This document shows, one piece after another, positions 42,934 through 54,003 of a stretch of 64,000 bases of DNA; within the stretch, counting starts at the first letter, position 1, and every line of letters begins with the position of its first letter. The DNA is from Pseudaminobacter soli (ex Li et al. 2025) (lineage in GTDB: Bacteria; Pseudomonadota; Alphaproteobacteria; Rhizobiales; Rhizobiaceae), in contig NZ_PXYL01000014.1 of the NCBI RefSeq assembly GCF_003012705.1, forward strand, positions 1 to 64,000, written 5' to 3'. The position numbers were made by a program, and so were the translations under genes. The notes below the pieces were generated by a model, which was given only the letters and a program-made list of their open reading frames with translations, searched no databases and was not told the DNA's origin.

Positions 42934-45719
42934 CTACTCCGCGGCCTCGACGTGCCGGACCTTGCCGATGCGGGCGGCGCAATACTTGAATTCCGGGATC
43001 TTGCCGTAAGGATCGAGCATCGGGTTGGTCAGCTTGTTGGCCGGGCTTTCGTTGAAGCAGAACGGCATGAAGATGGTGCCGTCGGCAACCTCACGATCGG
43101 CCCGCAGGATAGCCTCGACGATGCCGCGCCGCGTCTCCACCGTGATCATGTCGCCGGGGGCGAGACCGTTGCGCGCAATCTCGTAAGGATTCATGGCGGC
43201 GATGCCATAGGGCTCGATGGCGTCGAGCACGCCCGCCCGGCGCGTCATGGCGCCGGTGTGCCAGTGCTCCAGGAGGCGCCCAGTGGTGAGCACCAGCGGA
43301 TAGGCCTCGTCCGGCACCTCGTCGGGCGGCAGAAGGTCGGCCGGCACGATGCGGCCCCTGCCATCCGCCGTCGGGAAACCGGAGGAAAACACCACCTCGT
43401 TGCCGGGTTTGTCGTCGGCGTCGGCCGGATAGATGACCGAATCCTCACGCTCGATGCGGTCCCAGGAGATGTGGTTCAGCGAGGGCATGACGCTCGCCAT
43501 CTCGGTGTAGACCTCCGAGACATCGCCATAGTGCCAATCGAGCCCGATGCGGCCGGCAAGATCGACGATGATCTCCCAGTCCTGCCGCGCCTCGCCGGGC
43601 ATGTCGAGCGCCGCCCGGCCCATCTGCACCTGCCGATTGGTGTTGGTGTAGGTGCCGCGCTTCTCGGCATGGGCCGAGGCCGGCAGGATGACGTCGGCGT
43701 GCCAGGCCGTCTCGGTGAAGAAGATGTCCTGCACCACCAGATGCTCGAGCTTCGCCAGCGCGTTGCGCGCATGCATCTGGTCGGGGTCGGACATGGCGGG
43801 GTTTTCGCCCATGATGTACATGCCCCGGATCTCGCCGGCATGGATGGCATCGACAATCTCGACCACCGTCAGCCCCGTCTTCGGGTCGAGCGTCTGGCCC
43901 CAGAAATTCTCGTAGTGGCTGCGGATATCGACGTTCTCGACCGACTTGTAGTCGGGATAGTACATCGGGATCAGGCCTGCGTCGGACGCGCCCTGCACGT
44001 TGTTTTGGCCGCGCAGCGGGTGCAGCCCCGTTCCCGGCCGGCCGACTTGGCCGGTGATGAGCGACAGCGCGATCAGGCAGCGCGAATTGTCGGTGCCGTG
44101 GACATGCTGCGAAATCCCCATGCCCCAGAAGATGATCGAGTGCTCGGACTTGGCATAGGTGCGCGCCACCTCGCGCAGCAAGGCGGCCTCGATGCCGCAG
44201 ACCGGCGCCATCGCCTCGGGCGAAAAATCCTTCACCTTGGCCTTCAGCGCCTCGAAGCCGGAGACATTGGCCTGGATGTACTGCTCGTCGTAGAGCTTTT
44301 CCTCGACGATGGCGTGGATGAGCGCGTTGAGCAGCGCCACGTCGCTGCCGGCGGTGAATTTCAGCGCATGGGTGGCGTGACGCATCAGGTCCTGGCCGCG
44401 CGGGTCGATGACGATCAGCTTCTTGCCGCGCTTGGCCGCCTGCTTGAAGAAAGTCGCCGCCACAGGGTGGTTCACAGTCGGCCGCGCGCCGATGACGAGG
44501 ATGCAATCGGCCTTCATCGCATCGTTGAAGGGCGCCGAAACAGCGCCGGACCCCACGCCCTCCATCAGCGCCGCCACGGACGATGCGTGGCACAGCCGCG
44601 TGCAGTGGTCGACATTGTTGGTGCCAAAACCCTGCCGCACCAGCTTCTGGAACAGATAAGCTTCCTCGTTGGAGCCTTTGGCCGAGCCGAAGCCGGCCAG
44701 CGCCTTGCCGCCATGGGCGTCGAGGATGGATTTCAGCCCGCTCGCGGCGCGCGCAAGCGCTTCTTCCCACGTTGCCTCGCGGAACACGGTGAGCGGGTCG
44801 ACGTTGCGCAGGTCGGCATCGGCGTGCTTCGGCGCGCCGTCGCGGCGGATCAGCGGCTTGGTCAGCCGCTCGGGCGACATCGCATAGTCGAAGCCGAAGC
44901 GGCCCTTGACGCAGAGCCGGTTCTGGTTGGCAAAGCCGTCACGACCATCGACCTGGACGATGCGATTGTCCTTCACCGCTACCCGCGTCTGGCAGCCGAC
45001 GCCGCAGAACGGGCAGAGCGTGTCCACCACGCGATCGAAGGATTGCACCGCGCGGGTGCGGAATTCCTTGTCCATCAACGACTTTTCGTAGAGCGCCCCG
45101 GTCGGGCAGGCCTGCACGCATTCGCCGCAGGTCACGCAGGTGGAGTGCCCCATCGGGTCGTGCATGTCGAAGACGGGGATGGCGTGGTTGCTGCGCCCAG
45201 CCATGCCGATCACGTCATTGACCTGCACCTCGCGGCAGGCGCGCACGCAGGCATTGCAGGCGATGCAGGCATCGAGATTGACCGCAATCGCCGGATTGGA
45301 AATGTCGAACTCGGCAGCCTCACCGTCGAACTTGGAGGGGTAGCGGCGACTGCCCGAAATGCCCATGGACGCGGCCCACTGCCAGAAGGCGGACTGGTTG
45401 TCCGGCCCCTCTTCCGCCGGGCGCATGTTGCTCGCCAGAAGCTCGAACACCATTTTTCGCGCCATTTTCGCGCGCGCGGACTCGGTGCTCACCACCATGC
45501 CCTCGGCCGGCTTGCGGATGCAGGAGGCGGTGAGCACGCGCTCGCCCTCGACATCGACCATGCAGGCGCGGCAGTTGCCGTCGGGCCGGTAGCCGGGAAG
45601 GTCGACGTGGCACAGATGCGGGATCAGCGTACCCTCGCGCTTGGCCACGTCCCAGATGGTCTCGCCTTCGGCGGCGGTGACCGGCTTTCCGTCGAGCGTG
45701 AATTTGATCGTGCCAGCCA

Positions 45720-45720
<1 letters not shown>
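42934..45720 (-). CDS. fdhA: NAD-dependent formate dehydrogenase, molybdenum (alpha) subunit
   Basis: The 928-residue enzyme oxidises formate to CO2 at a bis-MGD molybdenum centre. From the N-terminus: a 2Fe-2S ferredoxin domain (LIPHLCHVDLPG, GNCRACMVDV), two 4Fe-4S sites (CIACNACVRACRE; CVTCGECVQACP), another Fe-S motif CPFCGVGC, then the molybdopterin domains (LVLTTGRLLEHWHTGAMTRR near the end). The Mo ligand is the Cys of TRLCHASSV, so this is a Cys, not a selenocysteine, enzyme. It matches FdsA of Rhodobacter-type soluble enzymes. The open frame extends far upstream, but the ATG at 45720 overlaps the fdhB stop (TGATG) and starts the conserved domain. Confidence 0.95.
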
Positions 45721-47408
<1,688 letters not shown>

Positions 47409-47498
47409 CTGCGCCGCCTCCCGCATTTCGCGTCGACGTTGGAGCAATGCCAGCCTGCAAGCACAATAGAGCAAGCCAATCAGCTGACGCTAGGTAAA

Positions 47499-47744
47499 TC
47501 AACCCCCACCATTGACGACCCCGTTTGCCTTCTCGATCACGAAAACGATGCGGCCGTTCTGCCGTTCGGTTCCGACAAGAAGGTCGCCGGTTTCGGCAAG
47601 CAGGTTGGGAATGTCGATGGAAGCGAGCGGGTCGGTGCAGACGACCTCGATCCGCTCGCCCGAGGCGAGTCCACGAAGCGCCTTGCGGGTTTTCAACGCC
47701 GGCAAGGGACATTTTAGTCCGCTCAGATCAAGCTTCGTCGTCAT
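47499..47744 (-). CDS. TusA-family sulfur carrier protein
   Basis: The 81-residue protein has the TusA/SirA fold signature LDLSGLKCPLPALKTRKALRGL, with the persulfide cysteine in CPLP (about residue 12) and VVCTDPLASIDIPNL. Such proteins carry sulfane sulfur to tRNA or molybdenum-enzyme maturation. Its place between moeA and fdhB, all on one strand, suggests it supplies sulfur for formate dehydrogenase activation together with FdhD encoded nearby; this is inference. It could alternatively serve general thiolation. Confidence 0.88.
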   Translation of the reverse strand: MTTKLDLSGLKCPLPALKTRKALRGLASGERIEVVCTDPLASIDIPNLLAETGDLLVGTERQNGRIVFVIEKANGVVNGGG

Positions 47745-47788
47745 GTCGCGGACACGATGACCTGGGGCCGGCGGATGGTCAATCGGAG

Positions 47789-49045
47789 CTACAGCAAGCT
47801 CGAATAGGGCAGGAAGCGGACGACGTCGCCCGGCTTAATGTCCGTGACCTCCTCGCCGAGCTCGACCAGCCCGTCAGTGTCGACCAGCGACGACAAAAGG
47901 CCGGCACCCTCGCGCGGGAATTTTTCCGCCTCATAGGTTCCGTCGGCGCCCTTGCGCAGGCTTGCGCGGACATATTCGCGCCGGCCGGGTTTCTTGCGGT
48001 AAGAGAACGCAGCACGCAGCGGCATTGCCAGCAGGGTTTCGGGGGTCGCCCCGGCCAGCGCCCGGATCGCAGGTCGCGCGATATGGGCAAAGGTGACAAA
48101 ACTCGCCACCGGATTGCCTGGCAGGCCGATGAAGGCCGCGCCGCGGATGACGCCCATGGCGACCGGCCGGCCGGGTTTGACCGCGACGCGCCAGAACACC
48201 AGTGAGCCGACGCTTTCGACGCTCGCCTTTACATGGTCGGCCTCGCCGGTGGAGACGCCGCCCGAAGTGAGGATAAGGTCGTGCCCAGTCGCGGCCTCCG
48301 CCAGCACGCGGGCAATCGCTTCGCCCTCGTCGCGCAATATGCCGAGATCGGTGACGGCGCAGCCGAGCCTGGCCAGCATGGCCCGCAGCATGAAGCGGTT
48401 GGAATCGAAGAGCTGCGCGGGGCCGCGCGTCGCTCCTGGCGAAACGATCTCGTTGCCGGTGGAAAATACCGCAACCCGCACGCGCCGGCGAACGGAAACC
48501 TCGGTGAGGCCGAGGGCCGCGACCAGCGCCACATCCTGCGGACGCAGAATTTGCCCAGCGCGCAGCACCACGCTGCCGGCGGCAATATCCTCGCCGACGG
48601 GGCGCACATTGGCGCCGTGCTTCAGGCCCGCCGGCAGGATCACGTCGCCAGCCTCGTCGAGCCGAACATCCTCCTGCATGAACACCGTGTCGGCGCCCTC
48701 GGGCATGGGTGCACCGGTGAAGATGCGCACGGCGTGGCCGGGCTCGATCAGCGCGCCGGGCGACATGCCGGCCTGGACGCGGGCGGCGATGGGAAAGACC
48801 TTCTCGCCCTCGGCCGGCAGATCGGTGCCGTGCACGGCATAGCCGTCGACCGCCGAATTGGTAAAAGGCGGCAGCGGTAGAGGCGCGATAAGGTCTTCAG
48901 CCAGCACGCGTCCGTCGGCTTCCGACAGCGCCACCGTCTCGGTGTCGGCGACCGGCGTCAGCCGCGACGCGATCAGCGCCACCGCTTCGTCGACCGTCAT
49001 CATCGGCCCGCCAAAGGCGAAGCAGTCGTCGGAAAGTTGCGCCAT
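47789..49045 (-). CDS. moeA: Molybdopterin molybdenumtransferase MoeA
   Basis: The 418-residue protein has the full MoeA set: FTNSAVDGYAVHG (about 56-68), FTGAPMPEGADTVFMQED, VFSTGNEIVSPG, LTSGGVSTGEADHVK and VAVKPGRPVAMGVIRGAAFIGLPGNPVAS. It inserts molybdate into adenylated molybdopterin to form Mo-cofactor. GGAGGG lies seven bases before the ATG at 49045. It is the most canonical of three MoeA-like genes in this region. It is divergent from fdhD and upstream of the tusA-like gene and fdhBA on the same strand, 44 bases before the tusA-like gene, so co-transcription with the formate dehydrogenase genes is possible. Confidence 0.94.
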   Translation of the reverse strand: MAQLSDDCFAFGGPMMTVDEAVALIASRLTPVADTETVALSEADGRVLAEDLIAPLPLPPFTNSAVDGYAVHGTDLPAEGEKVFPIAARVQAGMSPGALIEPGHAVRIFTGAPMPEGADTVFMQEDVRLDEAGDVILPAGLKHGANVRPVGEDIAAGSVVLRAGQILRPQDVALVAALGLTEVSVRRRVRVAVFSTGNEIVSPGATRGPAQLFDSNRFMLRAMLARLGCAVTDLGILRDEGEAIARVLAEAATGHDLILTSGGVSTGEADHVKASVESVGSLVFWRVAVKPGRPVAMGVIRGAAFIGLPGNPVASFVTFAHIARPAIRALAGATPETLLAMPLRAAFSYRKKPGRREYVRASLRKGADGTYEAEKFPREGAGLLSSLVDTDGLVELGEEVTDIKPGDVVRFLPYSSLL

Positions 49046-49204
49046 GGTTTTTCCCTCCGGTCTTCGCCGGGCGGGAAGGCCGGCCTGAGCTTGCCCTGAA
49101 AGGGAGGCCGCGAGCCCCCGCCCTTTCAAGATTGGCCTGGATTTGAACAGGCTATAGACTGGGGGTCAAGCTGGCGGCGTGCCAAGCCGCCTGTGGAGAT
49201 CGCC

Positions 49205-50098
49205 ATGGAGCTGACGCCACACAAGGCCGAACCGGCCGTGATCCTGCCCAACCCGGATGACCCGCGCCTGACCGAGCGCGTCACCGGTATCGACCATACG
49301 CGCACGATCATCGAGGTGAAGGTGCCGGTGGAGCGCGCGCTGACGCTCTATCTCAACGCGCAGGAGATCGTCACCATGATGACGATCAACGACTATCCGG
49401 AATATCTGGCGATCGGCTACCTGCTCAACCAGAACATGCTGAAGCCCGACGACGTGGTGACCGGCGTCGACTATGACGACGAGCTGCAGGTGGCCGTGGT
49501 GCGCACCGAACGCCACACCAATTATGAGCACAAGCTGAAAAAGCGCACGCTGACCTCGGGCTGCGCGCAGGGCACCGCCTTCGGCGACCTTATGGAGGCG
49601 CTGGAAGGGATCGATCTGCCGGACGCGGAACTGCGCACCTCCTGGCTCTACGAGATGACCAAGACGGTCAACACCACGCCTTCGCTCTATCTCGCGGCCG
49701 GCGCGATCCACGGCTGCGTGCTGTGCCAGCAGGGCCGGCCGATCTGCTACATGGAGGACGTCGGCCGCCACAATGCCGTCGACAAGCTCGCCGGCTGGAT
49801 GTACCGCCACGGTGTCGACCCGGCCGACAAGATCCTCTACACCACCGGCCGGCTGACCTCGGAAATGACGATCAAGACCGTTCGCATGGGCATACCCATC
49901 CTCGTCTCGCGCTCCGGCTTCACCGCCTGGGGCGTCTCGCTCGCCCGGCAGGCGGGGCTGACGCTGGTGGGCCGCGCGCGCGGAAAACGCTTTGTCGCGG
50001 TCTCGGGCGAGGAGCGGATCGTATTCGACCAGGACCCCGCTTCCGTCGAGGAGGAAGCCTCTAGACATCACCGCAAGGGCGCGGAAGGCGATGACTGA
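49205..50098 (+). CDS. fdhD: Formate dehydrogenase accessory sulfurtransferase FdhD
   Basis: The 297-residue protein shows FdhD signatures: [58 protein letters not shown] (with the sulfur-transfer CxxC pair) and [34 protein letters not shown]. In E. coli FdhD moves sulfur from IscS to the Mo-bis-MGD cofactor of formate dehydrogenase, which is essential for activity. GGAG lies before the ATG at 49205; a GTG at 49193 is an alternative. The stop overlaps mobA by eight bases. The position beside moeA and the fdh genes agrees with its role. Confidence 0.94.
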   Translation: MELTPHKAEPAVILPNPDDPRLTERVTGIDHTRTIIEVKVPVERALTLYLNAQEIVTMMTINDYPEYLAIGYLLNQNMLKPDDVVTGVDYDDELQVAVVRTERHTNYEHKLKKRTLTSGCAQGTAFGDLMEALEGIDLPDAELRTSWLYEMTKTVNTTPSLYLAAGAIHGCVLCQQGRPICYMEDVGRHNAVDKLAGWMYRHGVDPADKILYTTGRLTSEMTIKTVRMGIPILVSRSGFTAWGVSLARQAGLTLVGRARGKRFVAVSGEERIVFDQDPASVEEEASRHHRKGAEGDD

Positions 50099-50717
50099 AA
50101 CGAAGACCGAAACGATCGGCGTGATCCTCGCCGGAGGGCTGGCGCGGCGCATGGGCGGCGGCGACAAGCCGATGCGCGCTATCGGCGGGCGTCCCATCCT
50201 CGACCACGTGATCGAGCGTTTTAAGCCGCAATGCGACGGGCTGATCCTCAACGCCAATGGCGATCCGGCGCGCTTTGCCGCCTTCGGCCTGCCCGTGGTG
50301 GCCGACAGCGTCGCCGATTTTCCGGGACCGCTCGCCGGCATACTCGCCGCACTCGACTGGACAGCACAAATGCGGCCCGGCGTTCAATGGGTGGCAAGCG
50401 TCGCCGGCGACTGCCCCTTCCTGCCCCGCGATCTGGTGGCGCGGCTGCACGACGCGCGGGCCGCTGAAGGCGCCATGCTGGCGGTGGCGGCGTCGGCCGG
50501 CCAGTCGCATCCGGTGATCGGCCTCTGGAATGTGGCGCTGCGCGAGGAACTGCGCCACGCGCTGGTCGTCGAAGACATCCGCAAGATCGACCGATGGACC
50601 GCGCGCTACCCGCTCGCCACCGTGTCCTGGCCGGTAGAGCCGGTGGATCCGTTCTTCAACGCCAACACGGTGGAGGATTTGGCCGAGGCGGAAAAGCTGG
50701 TGGCGCTGGCGGGGTAG
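50091..50717 (+). CDS. mobA: Molybdenum cofactor guanylyltransferase MobA
   Basis: The 208-residue protein has the nucleotide-binding loop [19 protein letters not shown] near the start, NANGDPARF and the metal-site region VAGDCPFLP. It joins GMP to Mo-molybdopterin to make MGD, the cofactor form needed by FdhA. It overlaps fdhD by eight bases, so translation is coupled. It is convergent with the fused MoeA-like gene, four bases away. Confidence 0.93.
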   Translation: MTETKTETIGVILAGGLARRMGGGDKPMRAIGGRPILDHVIERFKPQCDGLILNANGDPARFAAFGLPVVADSVADFPGPLAGILAALDWTAQMRPGVQWVASVAGDCPFLPRDLVARLHDARAAEGAMLAVAASAGQSHPVIGLWNVALREELRHALVVEDIRKIDRWTARYPLATVSWPVEPVDPFFNANTVEDLAEAEKLVALAG

Positions 50718-50721
50718 TTCT

Positions 50722-52659
50722 TTACGCCGGCCGAAAACCCGCCTCTTCCAGCGCCTGCCGCACCTCGGGCGAGCGCAAAGAGGACAAGAACGCCTGCACC
50801 GCCGGCCGGTCGCGCCGCGCTGAAACCAGCGCGAAATCGTAGTGTTCTTCCGTCAGCGGGATGAAGCTGAGGCCGGCAGCTTCCGCCACTGGCGCGATGG
50901 TGACGCCCCAATCCGCCCTGCCCTGCAAGACAGCAGCCGCCACCGCATTGTGCGATTTCGGCTGGTTCCAATAGCCGTCCGGCCGCGTGCCGCCAAGCAG
51001 CGCGTCGATGAGGATGCGCGTGCCGGCGCCCTGGTTGCGGTTGACCATCAGGCAGGTGGGATCGGTAAGTGCGGCCATTACAGCGGCTTGCGCCGACAGG
51101 TCCTCGAAACGCTTATCGCCCTTGCGATGGACAAAACCCTGCATTCGCCGCCAGCCGGGCACCAGTTCGAGGTCGGGCAACAGGAAGGGCTCGTTGTAGC
51201 TTTTTGTCCGCTCGTCGAAGAGATGGATTGGCGCGAGGTCGCATTCGCCGCGCCGCGCGGCGGCCAGCCCGCCGAGGCTGCCTACCGACAACGAGCGCAC
51301 CGAAAGCCCCTGCCGCACCAATGGCGCCAGCACGCGGTCGAGCCCGGTGCAATGGCTGCCTATGATGACGAGATCGGGCACATGGACCTGCGGCGTGAAC
51401 AACGTCACCTCGACATGCGCCCCGGCCGGCAGGTGATCGGCCAGCGCCTCGATGCGGACAAAGCCGTCGGCCTGGGTGAACGAGGTGATAGCGCCCGAGC
51501 CCTTGCCGGTGGGATAGGCGACCAGTCCTTCCTGCCCCTCCACCAGCGAGACCATGACGAATTCGGTGCGGCCGAGTTCGGACGGCACCCGCAGCGGCAC
51601 GGTGGCGGAAACAAGGGCGTCGGTGCGCGGCGGCAGGCCGGCCATGCGGCGCAGCACCGGCACGATCATGTCGTGGAAGGTGAACATGGCAGAGGTGGGG
51701 AATCCCGGCAGGATGACCACAGGCTTGCCGTCGCAGACGGCGAGGCACAGCGGCTTGCCGGGCTTCAGCGCCACGCCATGAGCGATGATGCCTGGCTTGC
51801 CGAGCCGCGCAATGATGCGGTGGGTGACATCGCCCGCGCCCTTGGAGGTGCCGCCCGACAGGATCAGCATGTCGTGCCCGGCCAGCGCTTCTCGCATAGC
51901 CGCTTCCAGTGTCGCCTCGTCATCCGGGAACGCGCTGAGGAACACCGGCTCGCCCCCGTTTTCGGCAACGGCCGCCGAAACGATGGGGCCGTTGGTGTCG
52001 TAGACCCCGGCAGGCGGCAGCGGCGCGCCGGGCTGGACGAGCTCGTCTCCAGTGGAGAGCACTGCCACCTTCGGCTTTCGTGTCACCGGCAGGACAGCGA
52101 CGCCGCAGGCGGCCAGCATGCCGATCTCACGCGAGCCGATCAGGGTGCCGGCGCGCAGCAGCGTTTCGCCGCGGGCGATGTCGGAGCCGGCATAGGAGAG
52201 GAACTGGCCGGGGCTGGCCGCGCGCCGCACGGAAATGCCGTCGCCGGCCGGCTCGGTGTGTTCGACCATGACGACAGCATCGGCCCCGCGCGGAATAGGG
52301 CCGCCGGTGGAAATCGGCGTGGCCGTGCCCCTAAGAACTGGCAGGGTGGGTTCGGTGCCGCAGGCGATCTGTTCGTCATTAAGTGCCAACCGCACGGCGC
52401 GACCCTCGCCTGCCTCGGCAAGGTCGTCCGAGCGCACGGCAAAGCCGTCGACATTGGCGCGGTCGAATGGCGGCACATCGATGGGCGCGACGACGTCTTC
52501 CGCCAGCGCCATGCCAAGCGCATTGGCGAGCGGCCGGTGCTCGACCGGAACCGCGCGCGGGAACAGCGCCGCCTCGAAGCGCGCCAGCGCTTCCTCGCGT
52601 GAAAGGATCGCCAGGAACTGCTCCTGTTCGATGCCGGGCCTGGTCGGAGCGTTGTTCAT
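50722..52659 (-). CDS. MoeA-like protein fused to a substrate-binding-protein-like domain
   Basis: The 645-residue protein has a complete MoeA half (residues 1 to about 420) with FDRANVDGFAVRSDDL, ISTGGPIPRGADAVVMVEHTEP, VLSTGDELVQPG, LSGGTSKGAGD and ALKPGKPLCLAVCDGKPVVILPGFPTSA. The second half (about 430-645) resembles the PBP-like domain of ModE/LysR-linked molybdate sensors: VIIGSHCTGLDRVLAPL, NRNQGAGTRILIDALL and RADWGVTIAPVAEAAGLSFIPL. Such fusions are known, but their reaction is not settled; the second domain may hold molybdate or a cofactor intermediate. The start overlaps the preceding moeA-like gene by four bases (ATGA). Confidence 0.88.
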   Translation of the reverse strand: MNNAPTRPGIEQEQFLAILSREEALARFEAALFPRAVPVEHRPLANALGMALAEDVVAPIDVPPFDRANVDGFAVRSDDLAEAGEGRAVRLALNDEQIACGTEPTLPVLRGTATPISTGGPIPRGADAVVMVEHTEPAGDGISVRRAASPGQFLSYAGSDIARGETLLRAGTLIGSREIGMLAACGVAVLPVTRKPKVAVLSTGDELVQPGAPLPPAGVYDTNGPIVSAAVAENGGEPVFLSAFPDDEATLEAAMREALAGHDMLILSGGTSKGAGDVTHRIIARLGKPGIIAHGVALKPGKPLCLAVCDGKPVVILPGFPTSAMFTFHDMIVPVLRRMAGLPPRTDALVSATVPLRVPSELGRTEFVMVSLVEGQEGLVAYPTGKGSGAITSFTQADGFVRIEALADHLPAGAHVEVTLFTPQVHVPDLVIIGSHCTGLDRVLAPLVRQGLSVRSLSVGSLGGLAAARRGECDLAPIHLFDERTKSYNEPFLLPDLELVPGWRRMQGFVHRKGDKRFEDLSAQAAVMAALTDPTCLMVNRNQGAGTRILIDALLGGTRPDGYWNQPKSHNAVAAAVLQGRADWGVTIAPVAEAAGLSFIPLTEEHYDFALVSARRDRPAVQAFLSSLRSPEVRQALEEAGFRPA

Positions 52660-53792
52660 TCTGTTCCCCCCTCGCGCAGCCTAAAGGCGGCAACTTCGGT
52701 GCCTGCGGCAAAACCCTCGCTGTCGGCGGGAACGGCCAGCCAGGCGTCGGCTTCCGCGATGAGATGCAGCGGCAGCACGCCGGTGGCGAGCGGCACCCAG
52801 GTCTCGTTTTCGCGCTTCAGCAGCACCGGTTCCGTGATGCCGACGATGGAGGCGATCTTGCGCGCCAGCGGCAGCTTCAGCTCCCGACGCGGCAGGCGGC
52901 CCGCCAGGCGGTCGAGCGCCGGCAGCGCGAGCGTTAGCCAGACGGCAAACGCTTGGTCCGGCGCGCCGGGCAGCGCGATCACCGGCACACGCCCGAGCCG
53001 ACCGACCGCAGCGCTGCGCCCCGGCTCCAGCGCGATGCCATGCGCGGAAAGCACGCCGCGCTCGGCCAGGGCCATCGCCGTTTCGTCATAGTGCCCAAGC
53101 CCGGTGCCGCCGACGAGCAGGACGATATCAGCCGGCTCGGCATCGAGCGCGGCGGCTATGGAGACCGCGTCGCGGGCCACGGCTTCGATGCCGACCAGCC
53201 AGGCGCCGGCCGCACGCGCCAGCTCCGCGATCAGTTCGACCGTGACGGTGCCGCCGTCGCTGGCGGCGACATCGATGAGCCGCAAAGAGGAGCGCCGCAC
53301 CGACAGGTGCTCGATGCCGGCGCGACGGGCGAGCAACAGATCGAAGGGGGAAATCAAGCTTCCGGCGGCGATGAGCGCCTGGCCGGCCAAAATATCCTGC
53401 CCGGCGCGGCGGACGCCCTGCCCCGGCACCGCGTCGGCAAGCACCAGCACCTGTTCCTCGGCCGCCTCGACCTGCCCGGGCTCGACGACGCAGTCGCAGC
53501 CCCGCGGCATGGGCTGGCCGGCCTCGACCCAGCGCGCCTCACCGGGCGGCACGGCCGGCGAATAGGACGAGGCGCCCACGAGATCGGCCGAGGCGAACGC
53601 CCAGCCGTCCATCACAGCCTCGTCGGTCGACGGCACCGGCTCGGCCAATGGCGGCATTTCGGCTGCAACGCAGCCCAGCGCTTCGGCGAGCGGCACATCG
53701 ATGGGCGCAACCGCTTCCAACCCGTCGAGCAGCAGCGCACGTGCCGCTTCGACGCCGGTCAACGCAGGGCGTTGCGAAGACACGCTCATCAT
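52656..53792 (-). CDS. Divergent MoeA-like molybdopterin-binding protein
   Basis: The 378-residue protein keeps MoeA/MogA-like landmarks in altered form: PSTDEAVMDGWAFASADL, VEAGQPMPRGCDCVVEPGQVE, GTGLGHYDETAMAL and IALEPGRSAAVGRLGRVPVIALPGAPDQAF. The loop VLLVGGTGLG replaces the usual SGGVSxG, so molybdate-transfer chemistry may be changed or lost. It is coupled by a four-base overlap to the fused MoeA-PBP gene, which suggests the two act as a pair, perhaps in cofactor handling for a specific enzyme. Function is inferred from homology pattern only. Confidence 0.8.
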   Translation of the reverse strand: MMSVSSQRPALTGVEAARALLLDGLEAVAPIDVPLAEALGCVAAEMPPLAEPVPSTDEAVMDGWAFASADLVGASSYSPAVPPGEARWVEAGQPMPRGCDCVVEPGQVEAAEEQVLVLADAVPGQGVRRAGQDILAGQALIAAGSLISPFDLLLARRAGIEHLSVRRSSLRLIDVAASDGGTVTVELIAELARAAGAWLVGIEAVARDAVSIAAALDAEPADIVLLVGGTGLGHYDETAMALAERGVLSAHGIALEPGRSAAVGRLGRVPVIALPGAPDQAFAVWLTLALPALDRLAGRLPRRELKLPLARKIASIVGITEPVLLKRENETWVPLATGVLPLHLIAEADAWLAVPADSEGFAAGTEVAAFRLREGGTE

Positions 53793-53945
53793 GGCCCATG
53801 ATGATCCATGACCGGCGCGATTTGCAATGTTTCAAAACGCAGTGATGCCGTCGCGGTCGCCAATTCGCAGGAAGCGGCCACCTTTCCGGACCTGAACAAG
53901 GGGCTTCAAAAGCCCGTACAGAACTGTATGGTACGCCTCATGGAA

Positions 53946-53986
53946 CCGGCGGGCGACGTTGGAATGTCGCCCGCCGGTCTTTGTTT
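53946..53986 (+). terminator. Strong hairpin with T-rich tail just before the oxidoreductase gene
   Basis: CCGGCGGGCGAC (53946-53957) and GTCGCCCGCCGG (53966-53977) form a perfect 12-bp stem with an 8-base loop, followed by TCTTTGTTT. It ends only about 17 bases before the next start codon. It is preceded by a smaller hairpin GGGCTT/AAGCCC near 53898-53912. It may be a leader attenuator or the end of a short RNA. Confidence 0.6.
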
Positions 53987-54003
53987 CATGAGGGAGGAAT
54001 TTC

